Shown: positions 7,903 to 15,094 of the stretch, one piece after another
Layout of the letters: the number at the start of each line of letters is the position of its first letter
Numbering within the stretch: the first letter of the stretch is position 1
Assembly: GCF_020640915.1 (NCBI RefSeq)
Contig: NZ_JADWDC010000042.1
Location: forward strand, 1-41,374
Reading direction: 5' to 3'
Origin: Waterburya agarophytonicola KI4
GTDB taxonomy: Bacteria > Cyanobacteriota > Cyanobacteriia > Cyanobacteriales > Xenococcaceae
Length of the DNA stretch: 41,374 bases
The notes under the pieces: generated by a model
Seen by the model: the letters and a program-made list of their open reading frames with translations, nothing else
Databases searched by the model: none
Told to the model about the DNA's origin: nothing
Made by a program: the position numbers and the translations under genes

Positions 7903-8071
7903 ATTTTGACGGATTATTGGGATGCAATTGGTCAATTGCCTAAGACAAGGGATTATTAATAATGTATTGGCATTGGCGAATTTTGTTGAGTGCTGCTTCA
8001 TTACGGATAATGTGTTCGTAATAATTTCGTTGCCATATTTTTGTTCCTGGCGCGTTGCGATGCTTGTAAAC
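7901..8071 (-). pseudogene. RAYT / IS200-like (Y1) transposase, C-terminal fragment
   Basis: This is a C-terminal fragment of a REP-associated tyrosine transposase, a single-strand DNA nuclease that moves REP palindromes. Translating the minus strand in the frame CGC AAC GCG gives RNAPGTKIWQRNYYEHIIRN, then EAALNKIRQ and YIINNPLS. The IWQRNYYEHIIRNE block is a strong marker of the family. A TAG at 7940-7942 replaces the Trp normally found after NNPLS; beyond it the same frame still reads AIDQLHPNNPSK and ends at 7901-7903. The N-terminal part, with the HUH metal-binding histidines, is absent. It overlaps, in another frame, the end of the PIN fragment. Confidence 0.72.
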
Positions 8072-8345
8072 CAGTGACTAAAGCTGGTGTAGAAAGCTTA
8101 TTCCAGTCAGGATTTGAAAACCGATTCAAAGATTCAATAATAACTTTTTGCCTGTTCTTTTTGTACTCCATTTCAACTTGAGAGCCTATTATCAATCGCT
8201 CTTTACAAGCGGTTAATGCTTGAAGATACTTCATACTTATGTCTGATTTCCGAATTCTATAAAAATCTAGTAGTATATTGGTATTTACAAAAAGCAGGGC
8301 ATCTAATTCTTGTTCTTGACCTTGTTTTGATTTGTGGTTTAGCAC
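8060..8345 (-). pseudogene. PIN-like (DUF4935-type) protein, N-terminal fragment
   Basis: About 94 residues of a PIN-like nuclease-domain protein remain. The text ALLFVNTNILLDFYRIRKSD followed by ERLIIGSQVEMEYKKNRQ is characteristic of PIN-like proteins of the DUF4935 type. The first acidic metal ligand, expected in FVDTN, is Asn here. Native sequence ends near LVTGLQAS; from about 8060 on the DNA belongs to a RAYT fragment in another frame, and the reading frame runs on only as chance sequence to 8001. Full-length relatives have several hundred residues. Loss of the catalytic Asp and the C-terminus indicates a dead remnant, probably of a phage-defence or toxin-like gene; that role is inferred. 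Confidence 0.6.
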
Positions 8346-8489
8346 ACTTAAATCTGCTTATTGGGAATTTTTTTATCAGTTATATTTATACGGCACAAAA
8401 ATCCACTAAGCTTGGGGTTTTATAGAACTTTTGACTAAGATTATCCTGCTAATCATAACTTGCAGTTCTTCAAACGTCATTTTAGATGC

Positions 8490-8522
8490 AAAAAAGCCAC
8501 AACCTAGTCAAAGATTGTGGCT
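8490..8522 (-). terminator. rho-independent terminator of groESL
   Basis: On the minus strand AGCCACAA (8515-8522) pairs with TTGTGGCT (8495-8502) over a 12-nt loop and is followed by six T (8490-8495). It lies 34 bp after the groEL stop. Confidence 0.8.
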
Positions 8523-8555
8523 AAAAACTTAAGAGGGATTTAAATTGTCATCAGA

Positions 8556-10187
8556 TTAATAATCAAAATCTCCCCCCATACCTGCGCCAGTAGGAGATGC
8601 TGACTTAGGTTCTGGTTTATCAGAAACAATACATTCAGTAGTCAAGACCATCCCTGCAATAGAAGCAGCATTTTGCACCACTGCGCGGGTAACTTTGGCA
8701 GGATCGACTACCCCCGCCTCAAACAGATCGACAAATTCGTCAGTCGCAGCGTTATAACCGACATTAAACTCTAGTTCTCTAACTCGCTCGGCAATTACCG
8801 ATCCGTTTTGTCCTGCATTATCAGCAATGCGCTTGAGGGGTGCAGCTAGGGCGCGGGCAACAATACTCGCACCAATTAATTCTTCGCCCATTAAGTTATC
8901 TGCCGACCATGCTTCTAGTTCGGGAATAAGGTGCACCAGGGTAGTACCGCCTCCAGGGACAATCCCTTCTTCCACTGCTGCTTTGGTGGCGTTGATAGCA
9001 TCTTCTAAGCGTAGCTTACGGTCTTTCATTTCGGTTTCGGTTGCAGCACCGACTTTGATTACTGCTACCCCACCCGCTAGTTTGGCTAAACGCTCTTGCA
9101 GTTTTTCTTTGTCATAGGAAGAGTCAGTTTCCGACATCTGACGGCGAATTTGTTCGCAACGAGCTTTTACCGCAAACTCGTTACCCTCTGCCACTATAGT
9201 TGTATGATCTTTGGTAATCGTGACGCGACGGGCTTTACCTAAGAAATCTAGCTCGACTTTTTCGAGGGTTAATCCTGCATCTTCAGTAATAACTTTACCG
9301 CCAGTGAGGGTGGCAATATCTTCCAGCATCGCTTTACGGCGATCGCCAAAACCAGGAGCTTTAACCGCAGCAATGTTTACTACTCCACGCATTCTGTTAA
9401 CTACTAGAGTAGCCAAGGCTTCTTTCTCAATATCTTCAGCGATAATTAATAGGGGTTTGCCAGCGCGGGCGACTTTTTCGAGGATGGGTACGAGATCCTG
9501 AATTAAGGAGATTTTTTTATCGGTAATGAGGATACTAGGCTCATCTAATACTGCCTCCATCCTCTCTGTATCGGTGGCAAAGTAGGGAGAAATGTAGCCT
9601 TTATCAAAGCGCATCCCCTCGGTAATTTCTAATTCTGTGGTCATGGACTTACCTTCTTCTAAAGAGATAACCCCTTCTTGACCCACTTTTTCCATTGCTT
9701 CGGCGATCATCTTGCCGACTTCCTCATCATTACCTGCGGAAATTGCGCCGACTTGGGCGATCGCTTTTGAATCATTGACAGGACGAGAGCGATCGCTAAT
9801 TTTATCCAGCAAATAGTTAGCAGCCTTATCAATACCTCGTTTTAGGTTAATCGGATTTGTCCCTGCTGCCACATTACGCAATCCTTCTTTCACCATCGCG
9901 TGAGCCAGCACAGTGGCGGTAGTTGTGCCATCCCCTGCTGCATCGTTAGTTTTTGCAGCAGCCTGACGAATTAAAGCCACACCAGTATTTTCGATATGGT
10001 CTTCTAGCTCAATTTCTTTAGCAATGGTTACACCATCATTGACAATTTGGGGTGCGCCATAGCTTTTCTCTAAAACTACATTGCGTCCTTTGGGTCCAAT
10101 AGTGACGGCTACTGCTTCGGCTAAAGTATCAATGCCTCGCTCTAAAGCTTTACGTGCTTCATCGTTAAAACGAAGTTGTTTTGCCAT
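8556..10187 (-). CDS. groEL: chaperonin GroEL (Hsp60)
   Basis: This is the 60-kDa chaperonin subunit, forming the ATP-driven double ring that folds proteins with GroES. Its 543 residues are full length and show the expected features: [12 protein letters not shown] at the N-terminus, the ATP-binding [10 protein letters not shown] segment, [17 protein letters not shown] in the apical domain and [10 protein letters not shown] near the C-terminus. The tail is [10 protein letters not shown], not the repeated GGM of E. coli; this ending is usual for the cyanobacterial copy coupled to groES. It is 74 bp downstream of groES and ends before a clear terminator. Cyanobacteria usually have a second, unlinked groEL2; none is in this window. 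Confidence 0.98.
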   Translation of the reverse strand: MAKQLRFNDEARKALERGIDTLAEAVAVTIGPKGRNVVLEKSYGAPQIVNDGVTIAKEIELEDHIENTGVALIRQAAAKTNDAAGDGTTTATVLAHAMVKEGLRNVAAGTNPINLKRGIDKAANYLLDKISDRSRPVNDSKAIAQVGAISAGNDEEVGKMIAEAMEKVGQEGVISLEEGKSMTTELEITEGMRFDKGYISPYFATDTERMEAVLDEPSILITDKKISLIQDLVPILEKVARAGKPLLIIAEDIEKEALATLVVNRMRGVVNIAAVKAPGFGDRRKAMLEDIATLTGGKVITEDAGLTLEKVELDFLGKARRVTITKDHTTIVAEGNEFAVKARCEQIRRQMSETDSSYDKEKLQERLAKLAGGVAVIKVGAATETEMKDRKLRLEDAINATKAAVEEGIVPGGGTTLVHLIPELEAWSADNLMGEELIGASIVARALAAPLKRIADNAGQNGSVIAERVRELEFNVGYNAATDEFVDLFEAGVVDPAKVTRAVVQNAASIAGMVLTTECIVSDKPEPKSASPTGAGMGGDFDY

Positions 10188-10261
10188 GGTTCATTTACTC
10201 CTTAGATATGTGTAAAATTGAAGTTCAAAAATAAACGACTATATTTGCATGGGTGCGAAGA

Positions 10262-10573
10262 TTAAATTACGGTGGCTAAAATATCTTTTTCTGACAGTAA
10301 TACATAGTTCTCACTGCCCAACTTAATATCTGTGCCAGCGTATTTTGAGTAAAGTACCTTATCCCCTACTTTTACTTCGATAGGAGTACGACTACCATCA
10401 TCATTTCTTTTACCGTCTCCAACCTCAACTACTTCACCAATTTGGGGCTTTTCTTTGGCTGAGTCGGGTAATAGAATTCCCCCCGCTGTCTTTTCTTCTG
10501 CTGCTTGAACTCTGAGAAAAATGCGATCGCCTAAAGGCTTAACTGTAGATGTTTGTAGGGCTAAAGTTGCCAT
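10262..10573 (-). CDS. groES: co-chaperonin GroES
   Basis: This is the 10-kDa lid of the GroEL ring. Its 103 residues include the N-terminal strand [12 protein letters not shown], the mobile loop [19 protein letters not shown] that contacts GroEL, and the C-terminal [15 protein letters not shown]. Start ATG 10573 has a GGAG RBS a short distance upstream. The upstream 95 bp to the hsp20 stop hold a strong inverted repeat but no TTAGCACTC-N9-GAGTGCTAA (CIRCE) element that I can see, although cyanobacterial groESL is commonly controlled by HrcA through CIRCE. Read-through from the upstream hsp20 promoter or a different promoter is therefore possible. Confidence 0.97.
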   Translation of the reverse strand: MATLALQTSTVKPLGDRIFLRVQAAEEKTAGGILLPDSAKEKPQIGEVVEVGDGKRNDDGSRTPIEVKVGDKVLYSKYAGTDIKLGSENYVLLSEKDILATVI

Positions 10574-10622
10574 GAAAAAATTCTCCTAACTATTAAATAC
10601 AGGAATTAACAGAATATTTATC

Positions 10623-10669
10623 AATAATTTAGAGGAAATGAATTTTAAACCCACTTCCTCTAAATTATT
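10623..10669 (-). terminator. 15-bp inverted repeat between hsp20 and groES
   Basis: AATAATTTAGAGGAA (10623-10637) and TTCCTCTAAATTATT (10655-10669) pair perfectly over a 17-nt loop. The stem begins at the hsp20 stop codon. There is no long T-run after it on the minus strand, so partial termination or transcript processing within an hsp20-groESL unit is as likely as full termination. Confidence 0.55.
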
Positions 10670-11163
10670 TATGCCGAAGCTAACTCTAGATTCTCTTCAG
10701 AATCAGCTTTTGGTAAAGAACTGGCTGGGTTCGTCTGTTCGAGATTAATCTTGACTACTTTTTGCTTGGCTTCTTCTACTTTAGGTAATATTAAAGTCAA
10801 GATACCGTCTGTATAATCTGCTTTGACTTCAGTATTAACTACTGCCACGGGTAAAGAAATTTGGCGGTAGAATTTGCCGTAATTAAATTCTGAATATGAA
10901 TATCGAGATGATTCTGTTTCTAAAGCACGACGTTCTCCAGAAACGGTTACAGATTTTCTCCTTGCTTCAATATCAATATTTTGGCGATCGACTCCAGCCA
11001 GAGACAGGCGCACAATCAACTTGTCATCATGGTCTAATAGTTCGACTGGGGGTTGCCAAGAATTATAATTTTGACTCCCTCCCTCCATTTCGTTAAAGAC
11101 GCGATCAATTTGATTGCGTAAAGAATCCATTTGCTCAAAGGGTGAAAAGCTCACAATTTTCAT
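10669..11163 (-). CDS. small heat-shock protein, Hsp20 family (second copy)
   Basis: This is a second small heat-shock protein of 164 residues. The N-terminal arm is MKIVSFSPFEQMDSLRNQID, the alpha-crystallin domain spans about 45-142, and ADYTDGILTLILPK is the conserved core motif. A polar, acidic C-terminal tail (PASSLPKADSEENLELASA) is longer than in the 7265 copy. ATG 11163 is the chosen start because GGAGG lies 10 nt upstream (11174-11178); an ATG at 11199 would place the RBS inside the gene. It is the first gene of the block that continues into groES and groEL. A good promoter with overlapping palindromes is about 130 bp upstream. Confidence 0.92.
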   Translation of the reverse strand: MKIVSFSPFEQMDSLRNQIDRVFNEMEGGSQNYNSWQPPVELLDHDDKLIVRLSLAGVDRQNIDIEARRKSVTVSGERRALETESSRYSYSEFNYGKFYRQISLPVAVVNTEVKADYTDGILTLILPKVEEAKQKVVKINLEQTNPASSLPKADSEENLELASA

Positions 11164-11192
11164 AACGAAATTTCCTCCGTTGTATATGCAAC
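11164..11192 (-). promoter_or_regulatory. hsp20 leader hairpins around the RBS
   Basis: In plus-strand coordinates AACG (11164-11167) can pair with CGTT (11178-11181), placing most of the GGAGG RBS in a loop directly before the start codon. Alternatively GTTG-N6-CAAC (11179-11192) forms just upstream. Such alternative weak stems are compatible with an RNA thermometer, but stability was not calculated. Confidence 0.28.
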
Positions 11193-11290
11193 TCAACAAA
11201 CCGTTGAATAAATAAAATTAACTAGTGAAAAATTTCCTAAGCTTAACTAAATCACTGTTTAGAGTGTGATTAGTACTCCCGCTTGGTTAT

Positions 11291-11324
11291 TGCTAATATA
11301 GCAAAGCTATTTTTTGGTTGACAA
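11291..11324 (-). promoter_or_regulatory. hsp20 promoter with overlapping palindromes
   Basis: On the minus strand TTGTCA (11319-11324) and TATATT (11295-11300), 18 bp apart, resemble -35 and -10 boxes. Two perfect palindromes overlap the -10 box and spacer: TGCTA-ATA-TAGCA (11291-11303) and ATAGC-AAA-GCTAT (11298-11310). A repressor bound there would block polymerase. Confidence 0.45.
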
Positions 11325-11384
11325 CTATTTTCCAAGTAGGGTTTCCCGAACTAGTCTTTTATATAAATATAAAAATATACAACA

Positions 11385-11588
11385 ATGCCTAATGTAACTA
11401 AGTCCGACCATCCATCTAAGTATCACTGCTGTTTTTGCCATCACTTTAATTTGGAAGGACATCGTTGGGGCTATTGTGAATTGCTTAATGTCTATGTCAA
11501 AGGAAATATAGATGCTTGTCAGCTTTCTGTTCCACCTTTTGTTTCCATTAAGGAATTGCCAGACAATCAGATAGCTAAATCTAAATAG
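11385..11588 (+). CDS. small Cys-rich conserved cyanobacterial protein
   Basis: This 67-residue protein has five Cys (15, 16, 18, 31, 45) with adjacent His 14, 19 and 20 in the pattern YHCCFCHHF...GYCELL...DACQL. The spacing suggests one zinc or Fe-S site. The HHFxLEGxRxGYCxLL...C.L.VPPF layout resembles short uncharacterised proteins seen in many cyanobacteria; I know no assigned function. There is no signal peptide or membrane segment. It is divergent from the hsp20 gene and convergent with the dehydrogenase, only 6 bp from its stop. A redox or metal-sensing role is possible but unproven. Confidence 0.7.
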   Translation: MPNVTKSDHPSKYHCCFCHHFNLEGHRWGYCELLNVYVKGNIDACQLSVPPFVSIKELPDNQIAKSK

Positions 11589-11594
11589 TAAAAA

Positions 11595-12587
11595 TTAAAT
11601 ACTAATTTGATTTGGGCAAACTTTTCCTTGCTCGATTTGGGCAATGTTGGACAGGGTGGTTTCGGCAATATTTTCTAAAGCATCGGTGGTAAAAAATGCC
11701 TGGTGTCCTGTAATAATTACATTAGGGAAGGTGAGTAGCCTTTGAAAGATATCGTCTTGAATAATTTCTGCGGATAAATCTTCAAAAAACATATTGCTTT
11801 CCCGTTCGTAAACATCTAAGGCTAAATGGCCGATCTGAGAAGATTTCAAGCCTTTGATAACTGCTTGGGTGTCTATCAAAGCACCACGACTAGTATTAAT
11901 CAACATCACTCCTGGCTTCATTAGGGCGATCGCCTTATCGTCAATTAGATGATGATTTTCAGCAGTTAAAGGGCAATGAAGACTGATAATATCCGACACC
12001 GTAAGCAAGTCTTTTAAGTCCACATAGTTCCCATAGCGATCGCCAAATTCTCGATCAGGATAGGGATCGTAGGCGAGTACCTGACAGCCAAAACCGTGGA
12101 GTATTTGACCTGTAATGCGCCCGATTTTCCCCGTACCAATAATACCAACCACACGGTTATGCAGATCGAAACCTAAGAGTCCTTCCAGGGCAAAATTACC
12201 TTCCCGCACGCGGTTATAAGCTTTATGAGTCTTGCGATTGAGGGTGAGAATTAAAGCGATCGCGTGTTCTGCAACAGCATAGGGAGAATAGGCAGGAACT
12301 CTGACTACACTCAGCCCCAATTCTTGAGCTACTTTTAGATCGACGTTGTCATATCCCGCACATCGCAGGGCAATTAGTTTTACTCCTTGGTCAGCTAAAA
12401 TCTCTAGTACAGGGCGATCGAGGATATCGTTAACGAAAACGCATATCGCAGGAAATTCCTTGGCTAAAGCTGCCGTGACTAAATCTAAATTTGGGGTAAT
12501 GAAATAGAGATCGTGATCGTATTTCTGATTGACTTTTTCTAAAAATAGGCGATCGTAGGATTTAGAACCAAATACAGCAACTTTCAT
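11595..12587 (-). CDS. ldhA: D-lactate dehydrogenase / 2-hydroxyacid dehydrogenase
   Basis: This is an NAD-dependent D-2-hydroxyacid dehydrogenase, most like D-lactate dehydrogenase (ddh/ldhA), which reduces pyruvate to D-lactate during dark fermentation. The 330 residues carry the Rossmann motif GTGKIG (151-156) in the inserted coenzyme domain, and the catalytic triad Arg234 (NTSRGALID), Glu263 (DVYERE) and His295 (ITGHQAFFT). LRCAGYDNVD near residue 75 marks the substrate domain. Start ATG 12587 fits the N-terminal strand MKVAVFGSKSYD. It is not obviously in an operon; the heme oxygenase gene is upstream on the same strand, 43 bp away. Confidence 0.9.
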   Translation of the reverse strand: MKVAVFGSKSYDRLFLEKVNQKYDHDLYFITPNLDLVTAALAKEFPAICVFVNDILDRPVLEILADQGVKLIALRCAGYDNVDLKVAQELGLSVVRVPAYSPYAVAEHAIALILTLNRKTHKAYNRVREGNFALEGLLGFDLHNRVVGIIGTGKIGRITGQILHGFGCQVLAYDPYPDREFGDRYGNYVDLKDLLTVSDIISLHCPLTAENHHLIDDKAIALMKPGVMLINTSRGALIDTQAVIKGLKSSQIGHLALDVYERESNMFFEDLSAEIIQDDIFQRLLTFPNVIITGHQAFFTTDALENIAETTLSNIAQIEQGKVCPNQISI

Positions 12588-12630
12588 TAATGAAATTCTT
12601 CTCCCAGAAGATAGTATTTATCGTTGTTAG

Positions 12631-13323
12631 CTATACTAGACTAAGAATTTTTGTGTATACATCTTCCCCAATACTTGCCCGAACTGCTGGTTCTAGAGAG
12701 TGAAGTAAATCACAGTTGAGACGAAAAGCATAGTTAGCTTCATTAACGATCTCAGTAGCTAATTCTTCATCTATGGGGAGAGAGTTTAGAGCATCTCGAT
12801 ATTGTAACTTAAATTCTTTTATTGCACCTATAGAAAGTAGAGTATCAAATTCATAAAACCGAGTCCCTACTTCTTCGGGCAAATCGAAGGCGTTACGAAT
12901 AATGTTTTTTAAGCCTTGCCCCCCAGAGAGATCCCCTAAATAGCGAACATAAGCATGGGCAACCAGCAGAATCGGTTCGGTCGCGGAAATTTGATGCAAA
13001 CGGGATACATAATCTCTGGCTGCTTCTGAGGGAGAAATTTCCACGTTCCAGCGATCGCCATAGTAATATGCTAAATCTGCTTCTAAATTTTCCTTGCGGT
13101 TGAGTTGGGGAAAATAGATCGAGTTAATAACTATATGGTCGCGATGCTTTAATAGTTCCTCTTCTAAAACACTATAAACAAAATATAAATTACTTAATAG
13201 TTGGCGAAAAGGCTCTTGTTCGATCGCACCTTGCAAAAAACATTGCATATATGCCGTATCTTCTGCCAGGCGATGAGATTTCTGTGTTCCTTGTCTGAGT
13301 TGGGTGGCTAAGTTGTTTGTCAT
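12631..13323 (-). CDS. ho1: heme oxygenase (biliverdin-producing)
   Basis: Heme oxygenase opens heme to biliverdin, Fe2+ and CO using reduced ferredoxin; biliverdin is the precursor of phycobilins. The 230-residue length is usual. The proximal heme ligand His17 lies in TQKSHRLAEDTAYM, and the distal helix has the diagnostic YLGDLSGGQGL. It follows a small ORF and hemF on the same strand, an arrangement like the ho1-hemF neighbourhood of Synechocystis (sll1184-sll1185). I cannot separate ho1 from ho2 with certainty by eye; linkage to hemF rather than hemN favours ho1. Nothing looks damaged. Confidence 0.93.
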   Translation of the reverse strand: MTNNLATQLRQGTQKSHRLAEDTAYMQCFLQGAIEQEPFRQLLSNLYFVYSVLEEELLKHRDHIVINSIYFPQLNRKENLEADLAYYYGDRWNVEISPSEAARDYVSRLHQISATEPILLVAHAYVRYLGDLSGGQGLKNIIRNAFDLPEEVGTRFYEFDTLLSIGAIKEFKLQYRDALNSLPIDEELATEIVNEANYAFRLNCDLLHSLEPAVRASIGEDVYTKILSLV

Positions 13324-13351
13324 GTTAATAGGGAAGTAGGAGAATATATTG

Positions 13352-13582
13352 TTATTGATCTTGAGGATAAGCTTTGTAATATGCTGCCATTTCAGGTTCG
13401 GAAACTAGGCGTTTGAGTGATTCTTGGCGAGAAAGCATTAATATTTGCGCAATTTTGCCAATTTCGCCATCTGTGAGATCGGTTTGCGACAATTCGTCTA
13501 ATAATTGATGGTAGGTTGCGTCTAGCTGATGATAAAGCTTAAACCGTACTGCTTGAGGTTTGGATTTGGTCATGATTTTCAT
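13352..13582 (-). CDS. small hypothetical protein between hemF and ho1
   Basis: This is a 76-residue (73 from the second Met at 13573) helical soluble protein with no recognised domain. Regions LYHQLDATYHQLLDEL and LTDGEIGKIAQILMLSRQESLKRLV are amphipathic. There are no Cys and no membrane segments. It sits 17 bp after hemF and 28 bp before ho1 on the same strand, so it is almost certainly cotranscribed with these tetrapyrrole genes. Its role is unknown. Confidence 0.6.
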   Translation of the reverse strand: MKIMTKSKPQAVRFKLYHQLDATYHQLLDELSQTDLTDGEIGKIAQILMLSRQESLKRLVSEPEMAAYYKAYPQDQ

Positions 13583-13599
13583 TTTTTCTGTCTTCTTTA

Positions 13600-14628
13600 T
13601 TATTTTGCGTTAACCCAGTCTTGAGGTTTAAGAAAGAAATCTGTTAATTCTGCTTCGGGGCTTCCTGGTTCGGGGGTATAGCCATACTCATAACGCACTA
13701 AGGGAGGTAAAGACATGAGAATTGATTCGGTACGTCCGTTAGTTTGTAGACCAAAAATAGTGCCGCGATCGTATACTAAATTGAACTCTACATAGCGTCC
13801 CCGTCGATATAGCTGGAAGTTTCTTTCTTTTTCTCCATATTCATTATCTTTTCTGGCTTTCACGATGGGGGCATAGGCTGGCAAGAATGAATTACCGCAA
13901 CTCTGAATAAAGGCAAATATCTCAGACCAACTACGATTTACCTGACCGACTTTATTACTATGAACCGCAGCAGGGCTATCGCTTTCGGAACCGCAGTATA
14001 GATTACTTTTGCCGTCTTGATAATCAAAGAAGATTCCACCGATGCCCCTAGCTTCCTGGCGATGTTTGAGATAGAAATAGCGATCGCACCATAGTTTAAA
14101 AGTAGAGTAGTATTCTGGGTGATGCTTGTCGCAAGCTTGCTTAATGGTTTGATGAAAATGTACCGCATCTTCAGTGAAAGCATAGTAGGGAGTCAAATCT
14201 ACTCCACCGCCAAACCACCAGACGTTACCCGCCTCAAAATAGCGATAATTAAGATGCACCGTTGGTACATAAGGATTGCGGGGATGCAGCACCATTGAGG
14301 TTCCCGTCGCGTAAAAACCTTGACCTGCTGCTTCAGGATGCTGTACTAAAATCGAAGGAGGAAGACTATCTCCCCATACCTCGGAAAAGTTTACTCCTCC
14401 CTGTTCAAAGACTCCCCCATCTTTAATGACGCGAGAACGTCCACCTCCCCCTTCTTCCCGCTCCCACTTGTCTTCGATGAACTTAGCTTGACCATCTAGC
14501 TGTTCTAAACCCTGACAAATATTATCTTGCAATTGCTGTAAAAACTGTTTAACTTGTTCCCGTGAATTGGCAGGAGGCAAGTTAGATGTACTAGCGACAG
14601 TGGATTTGGTGGCGGTTTGACTATTCAT
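13600..14628 (-). CDS. hemF: oxygen-dependent coproporphyrinogen III oxidase
   Basis: HemF converts coproporphyrinogen III to protoporphyrinogen IX by two O2-dependent decarboxylations in the heme and chlorophyll pathway. The 342 residues include [13 protein letters not shown], the conserved [18 protein letters not shown] block, [15 protein letters not shown], and [26 protein letters not shown], followed by [29 protein letters not shown] in shorter conserved pieces. Start ATG 14628 leads into a polar N-terminus typical of cyanobacterial HemF. The gene is first of a unit with a 76-residue ORF and ho1. It is divergent from an acsF-like stub, whose normal product catalyses a later, chlorophyll-specific step. 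Confidence 0.96.
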   Translation of the reverse strand: MNSQTATKSTVASTSNLPPANSREQVKQFLQQLQDNICQGLEQLDGQAKFIEDKWEREEGGGGRSRVIKDGGVFEQGGVNFSEVWGDSLPPSILVQHPEAAGQGFYATGTSMVLHPRNPYVPTVHLNYRYFEAGNVWWFGGGVDLTPYYAFTEDAVHFHQTIKQACDKHHPEYYSTFKLWCDRYFYLKHRQEARGIGGIFFDYQDGKSNLYCGSESDSPAAVHSNKVGQVNRSWSEIFAFIQSCGNSFLPAYAPIVKARKDNEYGEKERNFQLYRRGRYVEFNLVYDRGTIFGLQTNGRTESILMSLPPLVRYEYGYTPEPGSPEAELTDFFLKPQDWVNAK

Positions 14629-14864
14629 TGGCTGACTTGTTTCTTGTTTTTATCTCTTCTCTATACATAACTATATAGCAATATAGCTAGCCTTAATTTT
14701 TTGTTTACAAAACTCTAAATAGCAGAAGATCGCAGTCAGTATGCAATACTACGGCATTTTCAAATATTAGACAGGCTATAAATTACAAAATAATAACTAC
14801 CCGATAAAGCACATTTATTTGTGTATGCTATTTATATAGCCAATTAGTCATATAGATATTTAAG
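14629..14864. promoter_or_regulatory. hemF / acsF-stub divergent regulatory region
   Basis: This AT-rich 236-bp spacer has two palindromes: CTATAT-AGCA-ATATAG (14671-14686) on the hemF side and GCTAT-TTAT-ATAGC (14827-14840) 25 bp before the acsF-like ATG. No single -35/-10 pair stands out. It probably holds both divergent promoters. Confidence 0.35.
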
Positions 14865-15074
14865 ATGGTTGCCACTACACCCCAGCCTACAGTCAAAACT
14901 TCTACCGAAGAAACTCTACTCTCTCCTCGTTTCTACACGACAGATTTTGATGCGATCGCTAATATGGATATTTCTGATCAGGAAGAAGAATTAAAAGCGA
15001 TGATTACAGAGATGCAGACGGACTATAACCGCTATCATTTTGTTCGGGATGAAGAGTTCAATAAAGTTCAATAA
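14865..15074 (+). pseudogene. acsF: acsF (Mg-protoporphyrin monomethyl ester cyclase) N-terminal stub
   Basis: The 69-residue product matches the N-terminus of AcsF/ChlA, the aerobic diiron cyclase that makes the fifth ring of chlorophyll: ETLLSPRFYTTDFDAIANMDIS, then EEELKAMITEMQTDYNRYHFVRDEEF in shorter pieces. AcsF proteins have about 350-360 residues; the Glu and ExxH-type iron ligands lie further on and are absent. The text ends with NKVQ and TAA at 15072-15074 inside a direct repeat of GTTCAATAA (15056-15064 and 15066-15074). Twenty bp later is the stop of the converging kinase gene. A deletion most likely removed the rest. It cannot be a cyclase; a complete acsF must exist elsewhere if the cell makes chlorophyll aerobically. 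Confidence 0.8.
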
Positions 15075-15094
15075 GAAAAAGTCGAGGTCAAACT

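Noticed and set aside
7985-7995. GAGTGC at about 7989 as part of a CIRCE element
   Set aside because: There is no matching TTAGCACTC half at 9-bp spacing, and it lies inside the RAYT fragment.
8216-8425. Plus-strand 69-codon frame over the PIN fragment
   Set aside because: It is antisense to the PIN-like remnant, has low-complexity composition and no RBS.
11265-11285. GAGT-N9-ACTC near 11262-11279 as a CIRCE element
   Set aside because: The half-sites are in the wrong order and only 4 bp long compared with the 9-bp CIRCE arms.
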